Assembly: GCA_019639135.1 (NCBI GenBank)
Contig: JAHBSL010000011.1
Coordinates: forward strand, 80,232 to 144,231
Length of the DNA stretch: 64,000 nucleotides
Reading direction: 5' to 3'
Source: Acidobacteriota bacterium
GTDB lineage: Bacteria; Acidobacteriota; Blastocatellia; Pyrinomonadales; Pyrinomonadaceae
The notes under the pieces are model-generated. The model did not search any database. It saw only the letters and a list, made by a program, of their open reading frames with translations, and was not told the origin of the DNA. This document shows, piece by piece, positions 24,101 to 32,161 of the stretch. Position 1 is the stretch's first letter; each line of letters opens with the position of its first letter. The position numbers and the translations under genes are program-made.

Positions 24101-25513
24101 CTAGTCCCGATCTCCCAGCACTTTTAACAATTTATCGTGAATCCCGCCAAAGCCGCCGTTGGACATTACGGCGATCACGTCGCCGTCTTTCATCTCGGGT
24201 GTCAGGTGTTCGACGATCGCATCGGCATCCGGGTATGCGAACGCCTGCTTGCCTTGAAGCTCGATGTCCTTGACGAGTTCGCCGACGTCGAGCACCTTCC
24301 CGAGCTCACTCGCTTTTGAGGTGTTGTAAACGCCCGCGATTATCACCTGATCGGCATACGAGAAGGCCTTCGAATACGGCTCTTGAAAAACGGCTAGCCG
24401 CGAGGACCACGAACGCGGCTCGAAGACGGCGATCAAGCGGCGGCCGTCGTATTTCATCCTAAGCGCCTTCAGCGTCTCTTCGACCGCGGTCGGGTGATGT
24501 GCAAAATCGTCGATGACGGTCACGCCCGCGACCGTTCCGCGGACCTCCATTCGGCGTTTGACGGACTTGAAAGTATCGAACGCGTGCTGTATCTGCTCTT
24601 TCGTTATGCCCCATGCATCGGCGGCGATGATCACCGCGAGGCAATTGCGGACGTTGAATTCGCCGATCAGTTGCGTCTCAAATTCGCCCCAGCTATGTCC
24701 ATCTTTAAAGACCGTGAAACGTGTGGCGTCGCCGGTGAAATCGATATACCTTGCCTGCCATTTCGCATCGTCGGAAAGCCCGAAGGTCTCGATCTGCGTA
24801 AAGAGCCGCCCATGCATTTCGTCAAGCACTTCCCTTACGACGGGCGAATCGATGCCGCAGATCAGGCGGCCGTTGCCGGGCACGAGGTTCATCAGCCGCG
24901 AGAACTGGAACTTGATCTCCTGCAGGTCGCGGTAGATGTCCGCGTGGTCAAATTCGATGTTGTTGACTATCGCGATCTCCGGCAGGTAATGCATGAACTT
25001 CGGTTTCTTATCGAAGTAAGCAGTGTCATACTCGTCGCCTTCAATGACGAAAAAGTCGCTGTCCGTGACCCGAAAGCTCGCCCCGAAATTCTGCACGACG
25101 CCGCCGACCAAAAAGCTCGGGTCAAGCCCGCCGGCCTCAGCGACCCAGGTCGCGATGCTCGTCGTCGTTGTCTTGCCGTGAGTTCCGGCAACCACCAGCG
25201 AACAACGCCCGCGGATGAAAAGCTCCTTGACGATCTCCGCCTGCGAGCGATAGACGAGCTTGCGGTTGAGCACTTCTTCAAGCTCCGGATTGCCCCGCGA
25301 AATCGCATTGCCGACCACGACACAGTCCGCACCGATGTCTGCATTCTCAGCCCGGTATCCATTCAGTATCTCTATGCCGAGCGCCTCAAGCTGCGTGGAC
25401 ATCGGCGGATAAACATTCTGGTCCGAACCCGTAACCCGATGCCCGCCCGCCTGCAGCATCCCCGCCAGCGAAGCCATCGCCGTCCCGCAAATTCCGATAA
25501 GATGATAATGCAT
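24101..25513 (-). CDS. mpl: UDP-N-acetylmuramate:L-Ala-gamma-D-Glu-meso-DAP ligase Mpl
   Basis: 470 residues. Joins recycled tripeptide to UDP-MurNAc, so the cell can reuse peptidoglycan turnover products. The Mur-ligase start HYHLIGICGTAMASLAGML and the ATP loop GTHGKTTTTS are clear; the CTERM has NGGFGG near the end. I start it at ATG 25513 (MHYHLIG), because an upstream ATG at 25591 would add 26 atypical residues and overlap the FAD gene's promoter region. mpl and dacB together suggest active wall recycling, in a DAP-type Gram-negative wall. Confidence 0.93.
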   Translation of the reverse strand: MHYHLIGICGTAMASLAGMLQAGGHRVTGSDQNVYPPMSTQLEALGIEILNGYRAENADIGADCVVVGNAISRGNPELEEVLNRKLVYRSQAEIVKELFIRGRCSLVVAGTHGKTTTTSIATWVAEAGGLDPSFLVGGVVQNFGASFRVTDSDFFVIEGDEYDTAYFDKKPKFMHYLPEIAIVNNIEFDHADIYRDLQEIKFQFSRLMNLVPGNGRLICGIDSPVVREVLDEMHGRLFTQIETFGLSDDAKWQARYIDFTGDATRFTVFKDGHSWGEFETQLIGEFNVRNCLAVIIAADAWGITKEQIQHAFDTFKSVKRRMEVRGTVAGVTVIDDFAHHPTAVEETLKALRMKYDGRRLIAVFEPRSWSSRLAVFQEPYSKAFSYADQVIIAGVYNTSKASELGKVLDVGELVKDIELQGKQAFAYPDADAIVEHLTPEMKDGDVIAVMSNGGFGGIHDKLLKVLGDRD

Positions 25514-25590
25514 AGATGTCGAGCCATTTGATTTTCCGCGACCCTCACGGAAATTGCAAAATGCCCTCGCCTCGGCTAGCTTATTCGGCA

Positions 25591-26742
25591 ATGCAAAACG
25601 CAGAAACGATCATCATCGGCGGCGGCGTTGTTGGGGCGAGTGTGGCTTATCATCTTGCCGAACGCGGGGCGAGGGATGTGCTGATCCTCGAACGGGAGGC
25701 GGAGCAGGGCCGCGGTTCTACGGGGGCGGCGACCGGCGGCGTTCGGGCGCAGTTCGAGACCGAGATCAACATTCAGATGTCGGTTTACTCGATCGATTTT
25801 TTCGAGGACTGGGATCACGACTGCGGATATGAACCTCGGGGCTATCTCTTCTTCGCCACCGAACCCGAGCATTTCGAGTATCTCAAGCGAAATGTCGAGC
25901 TTCAGCGTCAGCTCGGCGTCAAAGGCGTCGAGACCGTCGTGCCGGAAGCGATCCGCGAGATGATCCCGGGAATGAACTGCGCCGATATCCTCGGCGGGAG
26001 CTTCGGCCGGCAGGATGGCTTCATCGATCCGCTCGCCGTTATGCAAGGCTTTACCGAGCGTGCTCTTGCCTGCGGAGCGAGGCTCGAAACGGGAAAGCGC
26101 GTTCTCAGAATTCTCACTAAGGACGGTCGAGTTTCCGGTGTTGAAACCGAAACAGGCCGGATCGATTGTGACCGGGTCGTCATCTGCACCGGAGCCTGGG
26201 CCGCCGAGCTTGCCGCCACGGCCGGCATCTCGCTCCCGGTCGAGCCGCTCCGCCGGCAGATCGTCTGGGCTCGTTCGCCCGAGCCTCTTCCTCCCGGCCT
26301 TCCGATGGTCATCGACCTCGGAACCGGATTTCACTTCCGCCCTGCAAAGAACTCCCGGCACGAACTTATGTTCGCCTATCCCGACCCCAACGAGCGGCCA
26401 TCCTTCAGCCGCGAACTCGACGATGCGTTCGTCGAGAAGATCCGCGAGCGTGCCCGCCATCGTGCTCCGTGGCTTTATGAGACCGAGGTCGTCCGCGAGA
26501 AATGCCGCGTCGGGCTTTATGAGAACACACCCGACCATCACGCAATTCTCGGCGGCTGCGAGGTCGAAGGCCTCTATTTCGCCAATGGCTTTTCGGGCCA
26601 TGGCGTAATGCACTCGCCCGCAACCGGTCGTGCCCTTGCCGAGATCATTCTCGACGGGCAAGCGAGCTTTCTCGACGTCTCAATGCTCTCGCTCGACCGC
26701 TTCGCCCGCGGCGAACTGCTCCACGAAACGGCCTTCATCTAG
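25591..26742 (+). CDS. FAD-dependent oxidoreductase (DAO / sarcosine oxidase beta-like)
   Basis: 383 residues. The N-terminus TIIIGGGVVGASVAYHLAERG is the dinucleotide-binding GxGxxG fold, followed by RGSTGAATGGVR and, near the end, YFANGFSGHGVMHSPATG, both typical of the D-amino-acid oxidase superfamily (sarcosine, glycine or proline oxidases). The substrate cannot be told. I prefer ATG 25591, as the following residues match the family start; ATG 25561 or further upstream would add residues unlike the fold. It is divergent from mpl, 77 bases apart. Confidence 0.88.
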   Translation: MQNAETIIIGGGVVGASVAYHLAERGARDVLILEREAEQGRGSTGAATGGVRAQFETEINIQMSVYSIDFFEDWDHDCGYEPRGYLFFATEPEHFEYLKRNVELQRQLGVKGVETVVPEAIREMIPGMNCADILGGSFGRQDGFIDPLAVMQGFTERALACGARLETGKRVLRILTKDGRVSGVETETGRIDCDRVVICTGAWAAELAATAGISLPVEPLRRQIVWARSPEPLPPGLPMVIDLGTGFHFRPAKNSRHELMFAYPDPNERPSFSRELDDAFVEKIRERARHRAPWLYETEVVREKCRVGLYENTPDHHAILGGCEVEGLYFANGFSGHGVMHSPATGRALAEIILDGQASFLDVSMLSLDRFARGELLHETAFI

Positions 26743-26769
26743 AAGGTGGAAAAGTTTAAAAGTTTAAAA

Positions 26770-26857
26770 GTGAAAATGTGGGAAAGTTTAAATGTGAAAA
26801 TGTGGGAAAGTTTAAATGTGAAAATGTGGGAAAGTTTAAATGTGAAAAAGTTTAAAT
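26770..26857. repeat. 24-bp AT-rich tandem repeat
   Basis: Three perfect consecutive copies of a 24-base unit starting GTGAAAATGTGGGAAAGT (26770-26793, 26794-26817, 26818-26841), then a shortened fourth (26842-26857). It lies 28 bases downstream of the FAD gene. A reading frame on the minus strand through it (SHIFTFKL repeats) is not a gene. Confidence 0.95.
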
Positions 26858-26893
26858 GATTGATAGCAACGCAATGATCGGCAGCGTCCGACT

Positions 26894-27027
26894 TCTCCGC
26901 GTCCCCGCGTCTCCTCTTCCCCGCGTCCCCGCGTCCCCCTTCCCCGCGTCTCCTCTTCCCCGCGTCCCCCTCCCCGCGTCTCCTCTTCTCCCCTTCTCCT
27001 CTTCTCCCCTTCTCCCCTTCTCCGCCC
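26894..27027. repeat. Polypyrimidine-rich repeat array (CCCCGCGTC / TCTCCTCTTC)
   Basis: About 134 bases on the plus strand containing only C, T and a few G (within GCG). The first half has CCCCGCGTC units as in the array at 2849-2946; the second half is CTTCTCC/CCCCTTCTC units. It ends 20 bases before the histone-deacetylase-like gene, so it probably forms part of that gene's leader. Confidence 0.9.
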
Positions 27028-27047
27028 CGCTGCGGTAAAGTATCCCT

Positions 27048-27995
27048 ATGACAACGGCGATCGTTCATCACCCCATTTTTGAAAAGCACGACACCGGCCC
27101 CGGCCATCCGGAAATGCCGGAGCGCTACCGTGTCGTCGTCGATGCCCTCAAAGCCGACGAGCAGCTTTGGAACCCCCTCAAAGAGATCACGCCTGAGAAA
27201 GCTTCGCAGGGTGTGGTCCAGGCCGCCCACACGAAAGAGCATTTCAAACGTGTCGAGGGCGCCTTCGCCAATGGGCTCGACCGGCTCGATGCCGATACGA
27301 CCATCTCGATGCAGTCTTTCGATGCCTCGCTCTTTGCCGCGGGCGGTGCCATCGCCGCTGTCGATGCCGTAATGCAGGGCGAAGCTCGCAACGCCTTCGT
27401 CGCGGTCCGTCCGCCCGGCCACCATGCGACCGCCGAGCGCTCGATGGGCTTTTGCATTTTCAACAACGTCGCCGTCGCCGCCCGCTATGCACAAAATCGC
27501 TATAAAGAGATCGACCGCGTCGCCATCGTCGATTGGGACGTTCACCACGGCAATGGAACTCAGGGCATCTTCTACACCGACCCGACCGTCTTCTTTTTCT
27601 CGATGCACCAGTATCCGTGGTATCCCGGCACCGGTGCCCGCGGAGAGACCGGCCACGGCAAAGGTCTCGGCTCTACGCTCAACGTACCCGTAAAGGCATT
27701 CACTAAGGCAAAGGACCAGCTTTCGGCGTTCGATGCCGCGATCGGCGAGATTGCATCAAAGATGAAGCCCGATATGATCTTCCTTTCCGCCGGATTCGAT
27801 GCTCACCTGACCGATCCGCTCGGGCAACTTCAGCTTGAAGACCCGGATTACGTCGCGATGACCCGGACGATGATGGAGTGGGCAGACGAGGCTTGCGGCG
27901 GCCGTCTCGTCTCCTGCCTTGAGGGCGGCTATAACCTCGAAACGCTTGGGACCACCGTTCGCGAGCACGTCGCAACGCTTTCCGGGCAAATTTGA
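27048..27995 (+). CDS. Histone-deacetylase-like (AcuC family) hydrolase
   Basis: 315 residues. The arginase/deacetylase fold is shown by [20 protein letters not shown] at the start (described in pieces: [11 protein letters not shown]), RPPGHHA (two catalytic histidines), [11 protein letters not shown] (Asp and His zinc ligands) and SAGFDAH (third zinc ligand Asp). Bacterial members deacetylate acetyl-lysine proteins, acetylpolyamines or related amides; the substrate is not readable from the sequence. It is followed, 73 bases on, by a small cysteine-motif protein and a PaaG-like enzyme on the same strand. Confidence 0.92.
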   Translation: MTTAIVHHPIFEKHDTGPGHPEMPERYRVVVDALKADEQLWNPLKEITPEKASQGVVQAAHTKEHFKRVEGAFANGLDRLDADTTISMQSFDASLFAAGGAIAAVDAVMQGEARNAFVAVRPPGHHATAERSMGFCIFNNVAVAARYAQNRYKEIDRVAIVDWDVHHGNGTQGIFYTDPTVFFFSMHQYPWYPGTGARGETGHGKGLGSTLNVPVKAFTKAKDQLSAFDAAIGEIASKMKPDMIFLSAGFDAHLTDPLGQLQLEDPDYVAMTRTMMEWADEACGGRLVSCLEGGYNLETLGTTVREHVATLSGQI

Positions 27996-28068
27996 TTAAC
28001 GCCGCGGGTGGATGTGTGGTAACATTCCCCCATCCCAAAGAGATTTTTCCCCCGGAGCAGTGACGTTT

Positions 28069-28350
28069 ATGCCGGATGTCGAAACTATTTGCGTCCAATG
28101 TAAAGAGACCTTTCTTTTCACCGAAAAGGAACAGGAGATCTTTTATCAGCGGAACATGATGCCGCCGCAGCGCTGCCCTCGCTGCCGTTCGAAGAAGGCC
28201 GCAGCGAGCGAGGATGCCCCAAAGCGGTACGAGATTGTCTGCGATAACTGCGGCAAGCACGACCAGGTGCCGTTCCAGCCTAAGGTCGGCCGCACCGTCT
28301 TTTGCCGTGAGTGCCATGAGGCAAGCCGCTCGCGGGCACGCTTTGCCTAA
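28069..28350 (+). CDS. Small zinc-ribbon protein with four CxxC motifs
   Basis: 93 residues. Four CxxC motifs (CVQC, CPRC, CDNC, CREC) form two probable zinc ribbons around a middle basic stretch (RSKKAAASEDAPKRY). This resembles the probable zinc-ribbon family found in many bacteria next to unrelated genes; the biochemical role is unknown, with a nucleic-acid-related role likely. ATG 28069 fits the family start (MPDVETICVQC). GGAG lies about 12 bases upstream. An in-frame ATG at 28012 would add 19 unrelated residues. Confidence 0.85.
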   Translation: MPDVETICVQCKETFLFTEKEQEIFYQRNMMPPQRCPRCRSKKAAASEDAPKRYEIVCDNCGKHDQVPFQPKVGRTVFCRECHEASRSRARFA

Positions 28351-28392
28351 AGCCTAAATCAAATTGAACTTAGAAGGTGAGACCCGATCCTT

Positions 28393-29187
28393 ATGAGCTT
28401 TGAAAACGTTACCTACGAACTCAACGGCCACGTTGCCACAATCAAACTTAACCGTCCCGATGCACTCAATGCTCTTTCTTCGGGACTCGGACGCGACCTC
28501 AAGGCCGCGATAATTCAGGCGACCAATGAAGGCGCCCGCTGCATAGTGTTGACCGGCGAGGGCCGAGCGTTCTGTGCCGGCGGCGACCTCCGCGAGATGC
28601 AGCAGATCGGCCAGGCCGAGGGCCGCATCGAGGCATTTCTCGACGCTCCGCTGAAAGCACTTCACGAGTTGATCAAGCTGATCCGAAATACGCCGGTTCC
28701 TTTCGTTGCGGCCGTTAACGGCGTTTGCGCCGGTGCGGGTGTCAATCTCGCTCTCGCCTGCGACATCGTGTTCGCCGCCGATGACGCCGCCTTCCGCCAG
28801 GCATTTGTCCGCATCGGGCTCTCGCCGGATTGCGGCGGCACGTTCTTCCTGCCGCGTGCCGTCGGTGAGAAGATCGCAACCGAACTCTTCATGACCGGCG
28901 ATTCGCTTTCGGCCGAGCGGGCAGCCCAACTCGGCATGGTCAATCGTCTTGTCCCGGCCGCCGAACTCGTCCAACAGGCCCGGGAATTCGGGGCAAAGCT
29001 CGCCGCCGGCCCGACCGGAGCACTCGGCCGCATCAAGCGGATGATGAACGCCACATTCTCGAACAGCCTGTTCCAGCAGCTTTCGCTCGAGGCCGAATGC
29101 CAGCTCGAATCGGGCCAGTCCGCCGACTTTCGCGAGGGCGTCGCCGCGTTCTTCGAAAAGCGTCCCCCGAACTTTACCGGGCACTAA
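28393..29187 (+). CDS. Enoyl-CoA hydratase/isomerase, PaaG-like
   Basis: 264 residues, crotonase fold. CAGGDL (about 60-65) and CAGAGVNLALACD (about 113-125) give the oxyanion hole. In the active site FVRIGLSPDCGGTFFLPR carries an Asp where PaaG and related isomerases have one, and the Glu of classical hydratases at this place is missing. PaaG moves a double bond in ring-1,2-epoxyphenylacetyl-CoA degradation; no other phenylacetate genes were seen in the window, so an isomerase of another fatty or aromatic acyl-CoA is equally likely. A terminator follows. Confidence 0.88.
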   Translation: MSFENVTYELNGHVATIKLNRPDALNALSSGLGRDLKAAIIQATNEGARCIVLTGEGRAFCAGGDLREMQQIGQAEGRIEAFLDAPLKALHELIKLIRNTPVPFVAAVNGVCAGAGVNLALACDIVFAADDAAFRQAFVRIGLSPDCGGTFFLPRAVGEKIATELFMTGDSLSAERAAQLGMVNRLVPAAELVQQAREFGAKLAAGPTGALGRIKRMMNATFSNSLFQQLSLEAECQLESGQSADFREGVAAFFEKRPPNFTGH

Positions 29188-29222
29188 AAGTACTCGCAAC
29201 TTGTTGAAATGCAACACCTTAA

Positions 29223-29246
29223 AGCCGGGCCGCACCCGGCTTTTTG
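29223..29246 (+). terminator. Terminator after the PaaG-like gene
   Basis: AGCCGGG and CCCGGCT form a 7-bp GC-rich stem around CCGCA, followed by TTTT. It lies 36 bases after the stop codon. Confidence 0.85.
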
Positions 29247-29309
29247 CTTGCCCAATGCCAATCTTACCCGTCTGATCTCCTTAATTATTCGTAAACCTGG
29301 CCGCTTCAA

Positions 29310-29338
29310 TTGACACTGCGGGGAAAAGAAATTATTCT
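29310..29338 (+). promoter_or_regulatory. Promoter of the FecA-like receptor gene (TTGACA-17-TATTCT)
   Basis: Consensus -35 TTGACA (29310-29315), a 17-base spacer and TATTCT (29333-29338). The start codon is 37 bases after the -10 box. The Fur-like site covers the region just after the expected transcription start. Confidence 0.75.
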
Positions 29339-29348
29339 TACTGCAACT

Positions 29349-29361
29349 GAAAATCATTTTC
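29349..29361 (+). promoter_or_regulatory. Candidate Fur box overlapping the transcription start
   Basis: GAAAATCATTTTC is a perfect 13-base palindrome with 11 of 13 matches to the inner part of the Fur consensus GATAATCATTATC. The six bases before it (GCAACT) match the remaining hexamer at only three places. Its place, ten bases after the -10 box, is right for iron-dependent repression of a TonB receptor. Confidence 0.6.
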
Positions 29362-29375
29362 ATTAAGGAGTAGCC

Positions 29376-31856
29376 ATGAATTTCTTATCAAGTCTTCCAA
29401 CCAGGCCCTATCTGAACCGACGCAATTTTACCGCCCGTTTAATGACCGCTCTTTTCATCCTTGTTTCATTGGCCGCTGTCGCTTTCAGCCAAACCTCATC
29501 TATAGATGGTTCGATTCGTGTTGTTGACCCGAACGGCTCGCCGGTCGCCGGTGCCGCTGTGTTTGCCACTAACACCGCTGGAAACACTCGAACAAACTCC
29601 CTCACGGATGCCGACGGCCGCTTCTTTTTCTCCGGAATTAGCGGCGAAGCGATCATTGTCGTTTCCGCCGAAGGCTTTGCCCGCACCGAGAGGCGCGTTG
29701 ACCTCCCGGCGGAAGCGGGCATCGAGATCACTCTCTATCCGCAGCCGGTCGCTGCCGAAGTTATGGTCGCTTCGTCGTATCTCGCCGGAACCGCCGCGAG
29801 CCTCGATGAAGTTCCGGGAGCGGTGGAACGGCTCGACCGCCAGACGCTCGGGTCCGCCCGCGTTTTCGATTTCTCCGAGGCTTTAAGAAAGATCTCGGGC
29901 ATCAACGTCCGCGATGAAGAGGGCTTCGGGCTCCGGCCGAACATCGGCATCCGCGGCACGAACCCGACCCGCTCGACCAAGGTGCTCTTACTCGAGGACG
30001 GCCTGCCGCTCGCCTATGCTCCCTACGGCGACAACTCTTCCTACTATCATCCGCCGATCGAGCGTTACGCCGAGGTAGAGGTGCTAAAGGGTTCAAGCCA
30101 GATCGTTTACGGCCCGCAGACCATCGCCGGCGTGATCAACTACATCACTCCGAACCCGACCGAAAAGCCGAGCTTCGGCATCAAATTAATGGGCGGCAAC
30201 CGCAATTATTTCAACGGGAGCGTCTTCGGCAGCGGGACGATCAAGAGCACCGGCATTTTCGCCAATTACGCCCGCAGGCAGGGCGACGGGGCACGCGAGA
30301 ACATCAATTCCAAGCTCGACGATACGTCGGTCAAGATCGTCCAGACGCTTAATAGCCGTAATGCTCTGACATTCAAATTCAGCCACTATGGCGAGGATTC
30401 GAACATCACCTACTCGGGCCTGACCGAAGCGGAATACGCAGCCAACCCGCGGCAGAATCCTTTCCGCAACGACTTTTTCTACGGCGATCGATTCGGTACT
30501 TCGCTTTCGCACTCGGCCGTTCTCTCGCCGGCGGTTACGCTTACAACGAACGCCTATTACAACTTCTTCCGACGGCATTGGTGGCGGCAGTCCTCGAATT
30601 CCGGCCAGCGGCCAAACCGGCTGAACGTTGACCCGGATTGCCTCTCGATGGCCGACCTCAACACCACCTGCGGCAATGAAGGGCGTCTCCGCAAATACGA
30701 CACCTACGGCATTGCCCCGCAGCTTGCTTATCAGTACAGTGCGGGTGCACGCTTCCGCGGCGAACTTCAGATCGGCGGAAGGCTCCATTGGGAAGAGCAG
30801 AACCGCCGCCAGCTCAACGGCGACACGCCGACGAGCCGTGACGGCATTCCGGTCGAGATAAACATCCGCCGCAACTTCGCGTCGTCCGCCTTCGTCCAGA
30901 ACCGGTTCGTCTTCGGCAAGTTTTCCGTAACTCCGGGCGTCCGGTTCGAACGGATCGAGATCGAGCGGCGCAACCTGCTGACGAATCCGATCTCCGAAGG
31001 CCGGACCACGGTCACCGAGGCAATTCCCGGAATCGGTTTTGCCTATTCGGGCCTGCCGCGGACCACCGTCTTCGCCGGTGTTCATCGCGGATTTTCGCCC
31101 CCGCGAGCGGAGGACATAGTAAGCAATTCGGGCGGCGTTCTCGAACTCGACCCCGAAAGAAGCTGGAACTACGAGGCCGGAATACGTGCCAACCCGATCC
31201 GCGGGCTTCGGTTTGAGGGCACGTTCTTCCGGCTCGATTACGAAAACCAGATCGTTCCGGCGAGCATTGCCGGCGGCATCGGTGCCGCATTGACCAACGG
31301 CGGCGAGACGCTCCAGCAGGGTCTGGAATTCAGCGGCCGGCTCGACACCGATGCGTTCTTCGCCTCGCTCCACAACGTCTTTATCCGCACCGCTTTCACC
31401 TGGCTGCCGACGGCCGAGTTTCGCGGCACTCGGCTCAGCTCGATAACGAACACCGGCATCTTGAATTCGTTTTGCCCGCCATCGCGGCGGCTCGGCTCGA
31501 CGCAGTGCTCGATCACCGGTAACCGGCTTCCCTATACGCCTGAGACGACCGCAACGACCAGCCTCGGATACTCGCACGCTAAAGGCTTTCAGGCATTCAT
31601 CGAGAATGTTTACGTCAGCGACCAGTTTGGTGATGACCTGAATGCATTCGCCCCGACGGCAAATGGCCAGATCGGCCCTATAGGCGCTCAAACCTTTTGG
31701 AACGCGACCGCTAACTATAAGGTCGAGCGTTGGAAGACGACATTTTTCGTAACGGCGAAGAACCTTGGCGACAAAACGCTGATCGTTGACCGCACACGCG
31801 GCATTCTGCCATCAAGCCCTCGGCTCGTTCAGGCTGGTATCAACATCAACTTTTAA
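29376..31856 (+). CDS. TonB-dependent outer membrane receptor, FecA-like
   Basis: 826 residues, signal peptide near residues 20-38 (AVAFSQ). A carboxypeptidase-regulatory-like domain comes first (about 42-120, SIRVVDPNGSPVAGAAVFA), then the plug (about 140-260: EALRKISGINVRDEEGFGLRPNIGIRG is in FecA style, then LLLEDGLPL and VEVLKGSSQIVYG), then the 22-strand barrel to a C-terminal Phe (GININF). FecA-type receptors import iron chelates such as ferric dicitrate. The ribosome site AAGGAG at 29365-29370 is excellent. A promoter with Fur-like site precedes it, and a small CxxC protein and a PhnDCE-type transporter follow. Confidence 0.93.
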   Translation: MNFLSSLPTRPYLNRRNFTARLMTALFILVSLAAVAFSQTSSIDGSIRVVDPNGSPVAGAAVFATNTAGNTRTNSLTDADGRFFFSGISGEAIIVVSAEGFARTERRVDLPAEAGIEITLYPQPVAAEVMVASSYLAGTAASLDEVPGAVERLDRQTLGSARVFDFSEALRKISGINVRDEEGFGLRPNIGIRGTNPTRSTKVLLLEDGLPLAYAPYGDNSSYYHPPIERYAEVEVLKGSSQIVYGPQTIAGVINYITPNPTEKPSFGIKLMGGNRNYFNGSVFGSGTIKSTGIFANYARRQGDGARENINSKLDDTSVKIVQTLNSRNALTFKFSHYGEDSNITYSGLTEAEYAANPRQNPFRNDFFYGDRFGTSLSHSAVLSPAVTLTTNAYYNFFRRHWWRQSSNSGQRPNRLNVDPDCLSMADLNTTCGNEGRLRKYDTYGIAPQLAYQYSAGARFRGELQIGGRLHWEEQNRRQLNGDTPTSRDGIPVEINIRRNFASSAFVQNRFVFGKFSVTPGVRFERIEIERRNLLTNPISEGRTTVTEAIPGIGFAYSGLPRTTVFAGVHRGFSPPRAEDIVSNSGGVLELDPERSWNYEAGIRANPIRGLRFEGTFFRLDYENQIVPASIAGGIGAALTNGGETLQQGLEFSGRLDTDAFFASLHNVFIRTAFTWLPTAEFRGTRLSSITNTGILNSFCPPSRRLGSTQCSITGNRLPYTPETTATTSLGYSHAKGFQAFIENVYVSDQFGDDLNAFAPTANGQIGPIGAQTFWNATANYKVERWKTTFFVTAKNLGDKTLIVDRTRGILPSSPRLVQAGININF

Positions 31857-31865
31857 GGAGGAACG

Positions 31866-32114
31866 GTGCTTTATATGAATGACAGCGGACGAACGCGCCT
31901 TGAGATCTGGAATTGCCGCGGCTGCGGCGTCGTGCACATCGCGGCCGGCAATGTCCGGCTTGACCTGAACCGCGAGGAATTCGAAGCCTTTGCGGAAGCT
32001 GTGGTCGGCATCTACTGCGGCCAACTTGCGACCGAGGCAGTCCCTCTCGAACGCTCAAACGACGGCAGAATGGATATTTTCCGCGGTGCCCTGACGAGCA
32101 GCGAGGTGCATTAG
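31866..32114 (+). CDS. Small CxxC protein between receptor and ABC transporter
   Basis: 82 residues from a GTG at 31866, with AGGAGG at 31856-31861 just before it; an ATG at 31875 (MNDSG) is the alternative. It holds NCRGCG (a CxxC motif) near residue 18 and a VRLDLNREEFEAFAEAV helix. The pattern, a CxxC then FxxxxLxLxxEEFxxFAE, reminds me of small proteins such as DUF6686, but I could not verify this. No signal peptide, so cytoplasmic. It begins 9 bases after the receptor stop, so it is translated from the same message and may handle or sense the imported metal. Confidence 0.7.
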   Translation: MLYMNDSGRTRLEIWNCRGCGVVHIAAGNVRLDLNREEFEAFAEAVVGIYCGQLATEAVPLERSNDGRMDIFRGALTSSEVH

Positions 32115-32161
32115 CCGCGATGGAAATCGCCTTTCCCTAAATGATAGAGTTTAGAAAAATT

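Noticed and set aside
26739..27656. 305-codon minus-strand frame with HIFTFKLS and EGEKRRRGEG repeats
   Set aside because: It is the translation of the 24-base and polypyrimidine repeats plus antisense of the deacetylase-like gene.
30186..31691. 501-codon open frame on the minus strand
   Set aside because: It is entirely antisense to the FecA-like receptor, has no ribosome site and no recognisable domain; it arises from the high GC third-position pattern of the real gene.
32115..32161. GCGATGGAAATCGC hairpin followed by CTTTCCC as terminator
   Set aside because: A 5-bp stem without a T-run is too weak; the genes on both sides are better read as one unit.
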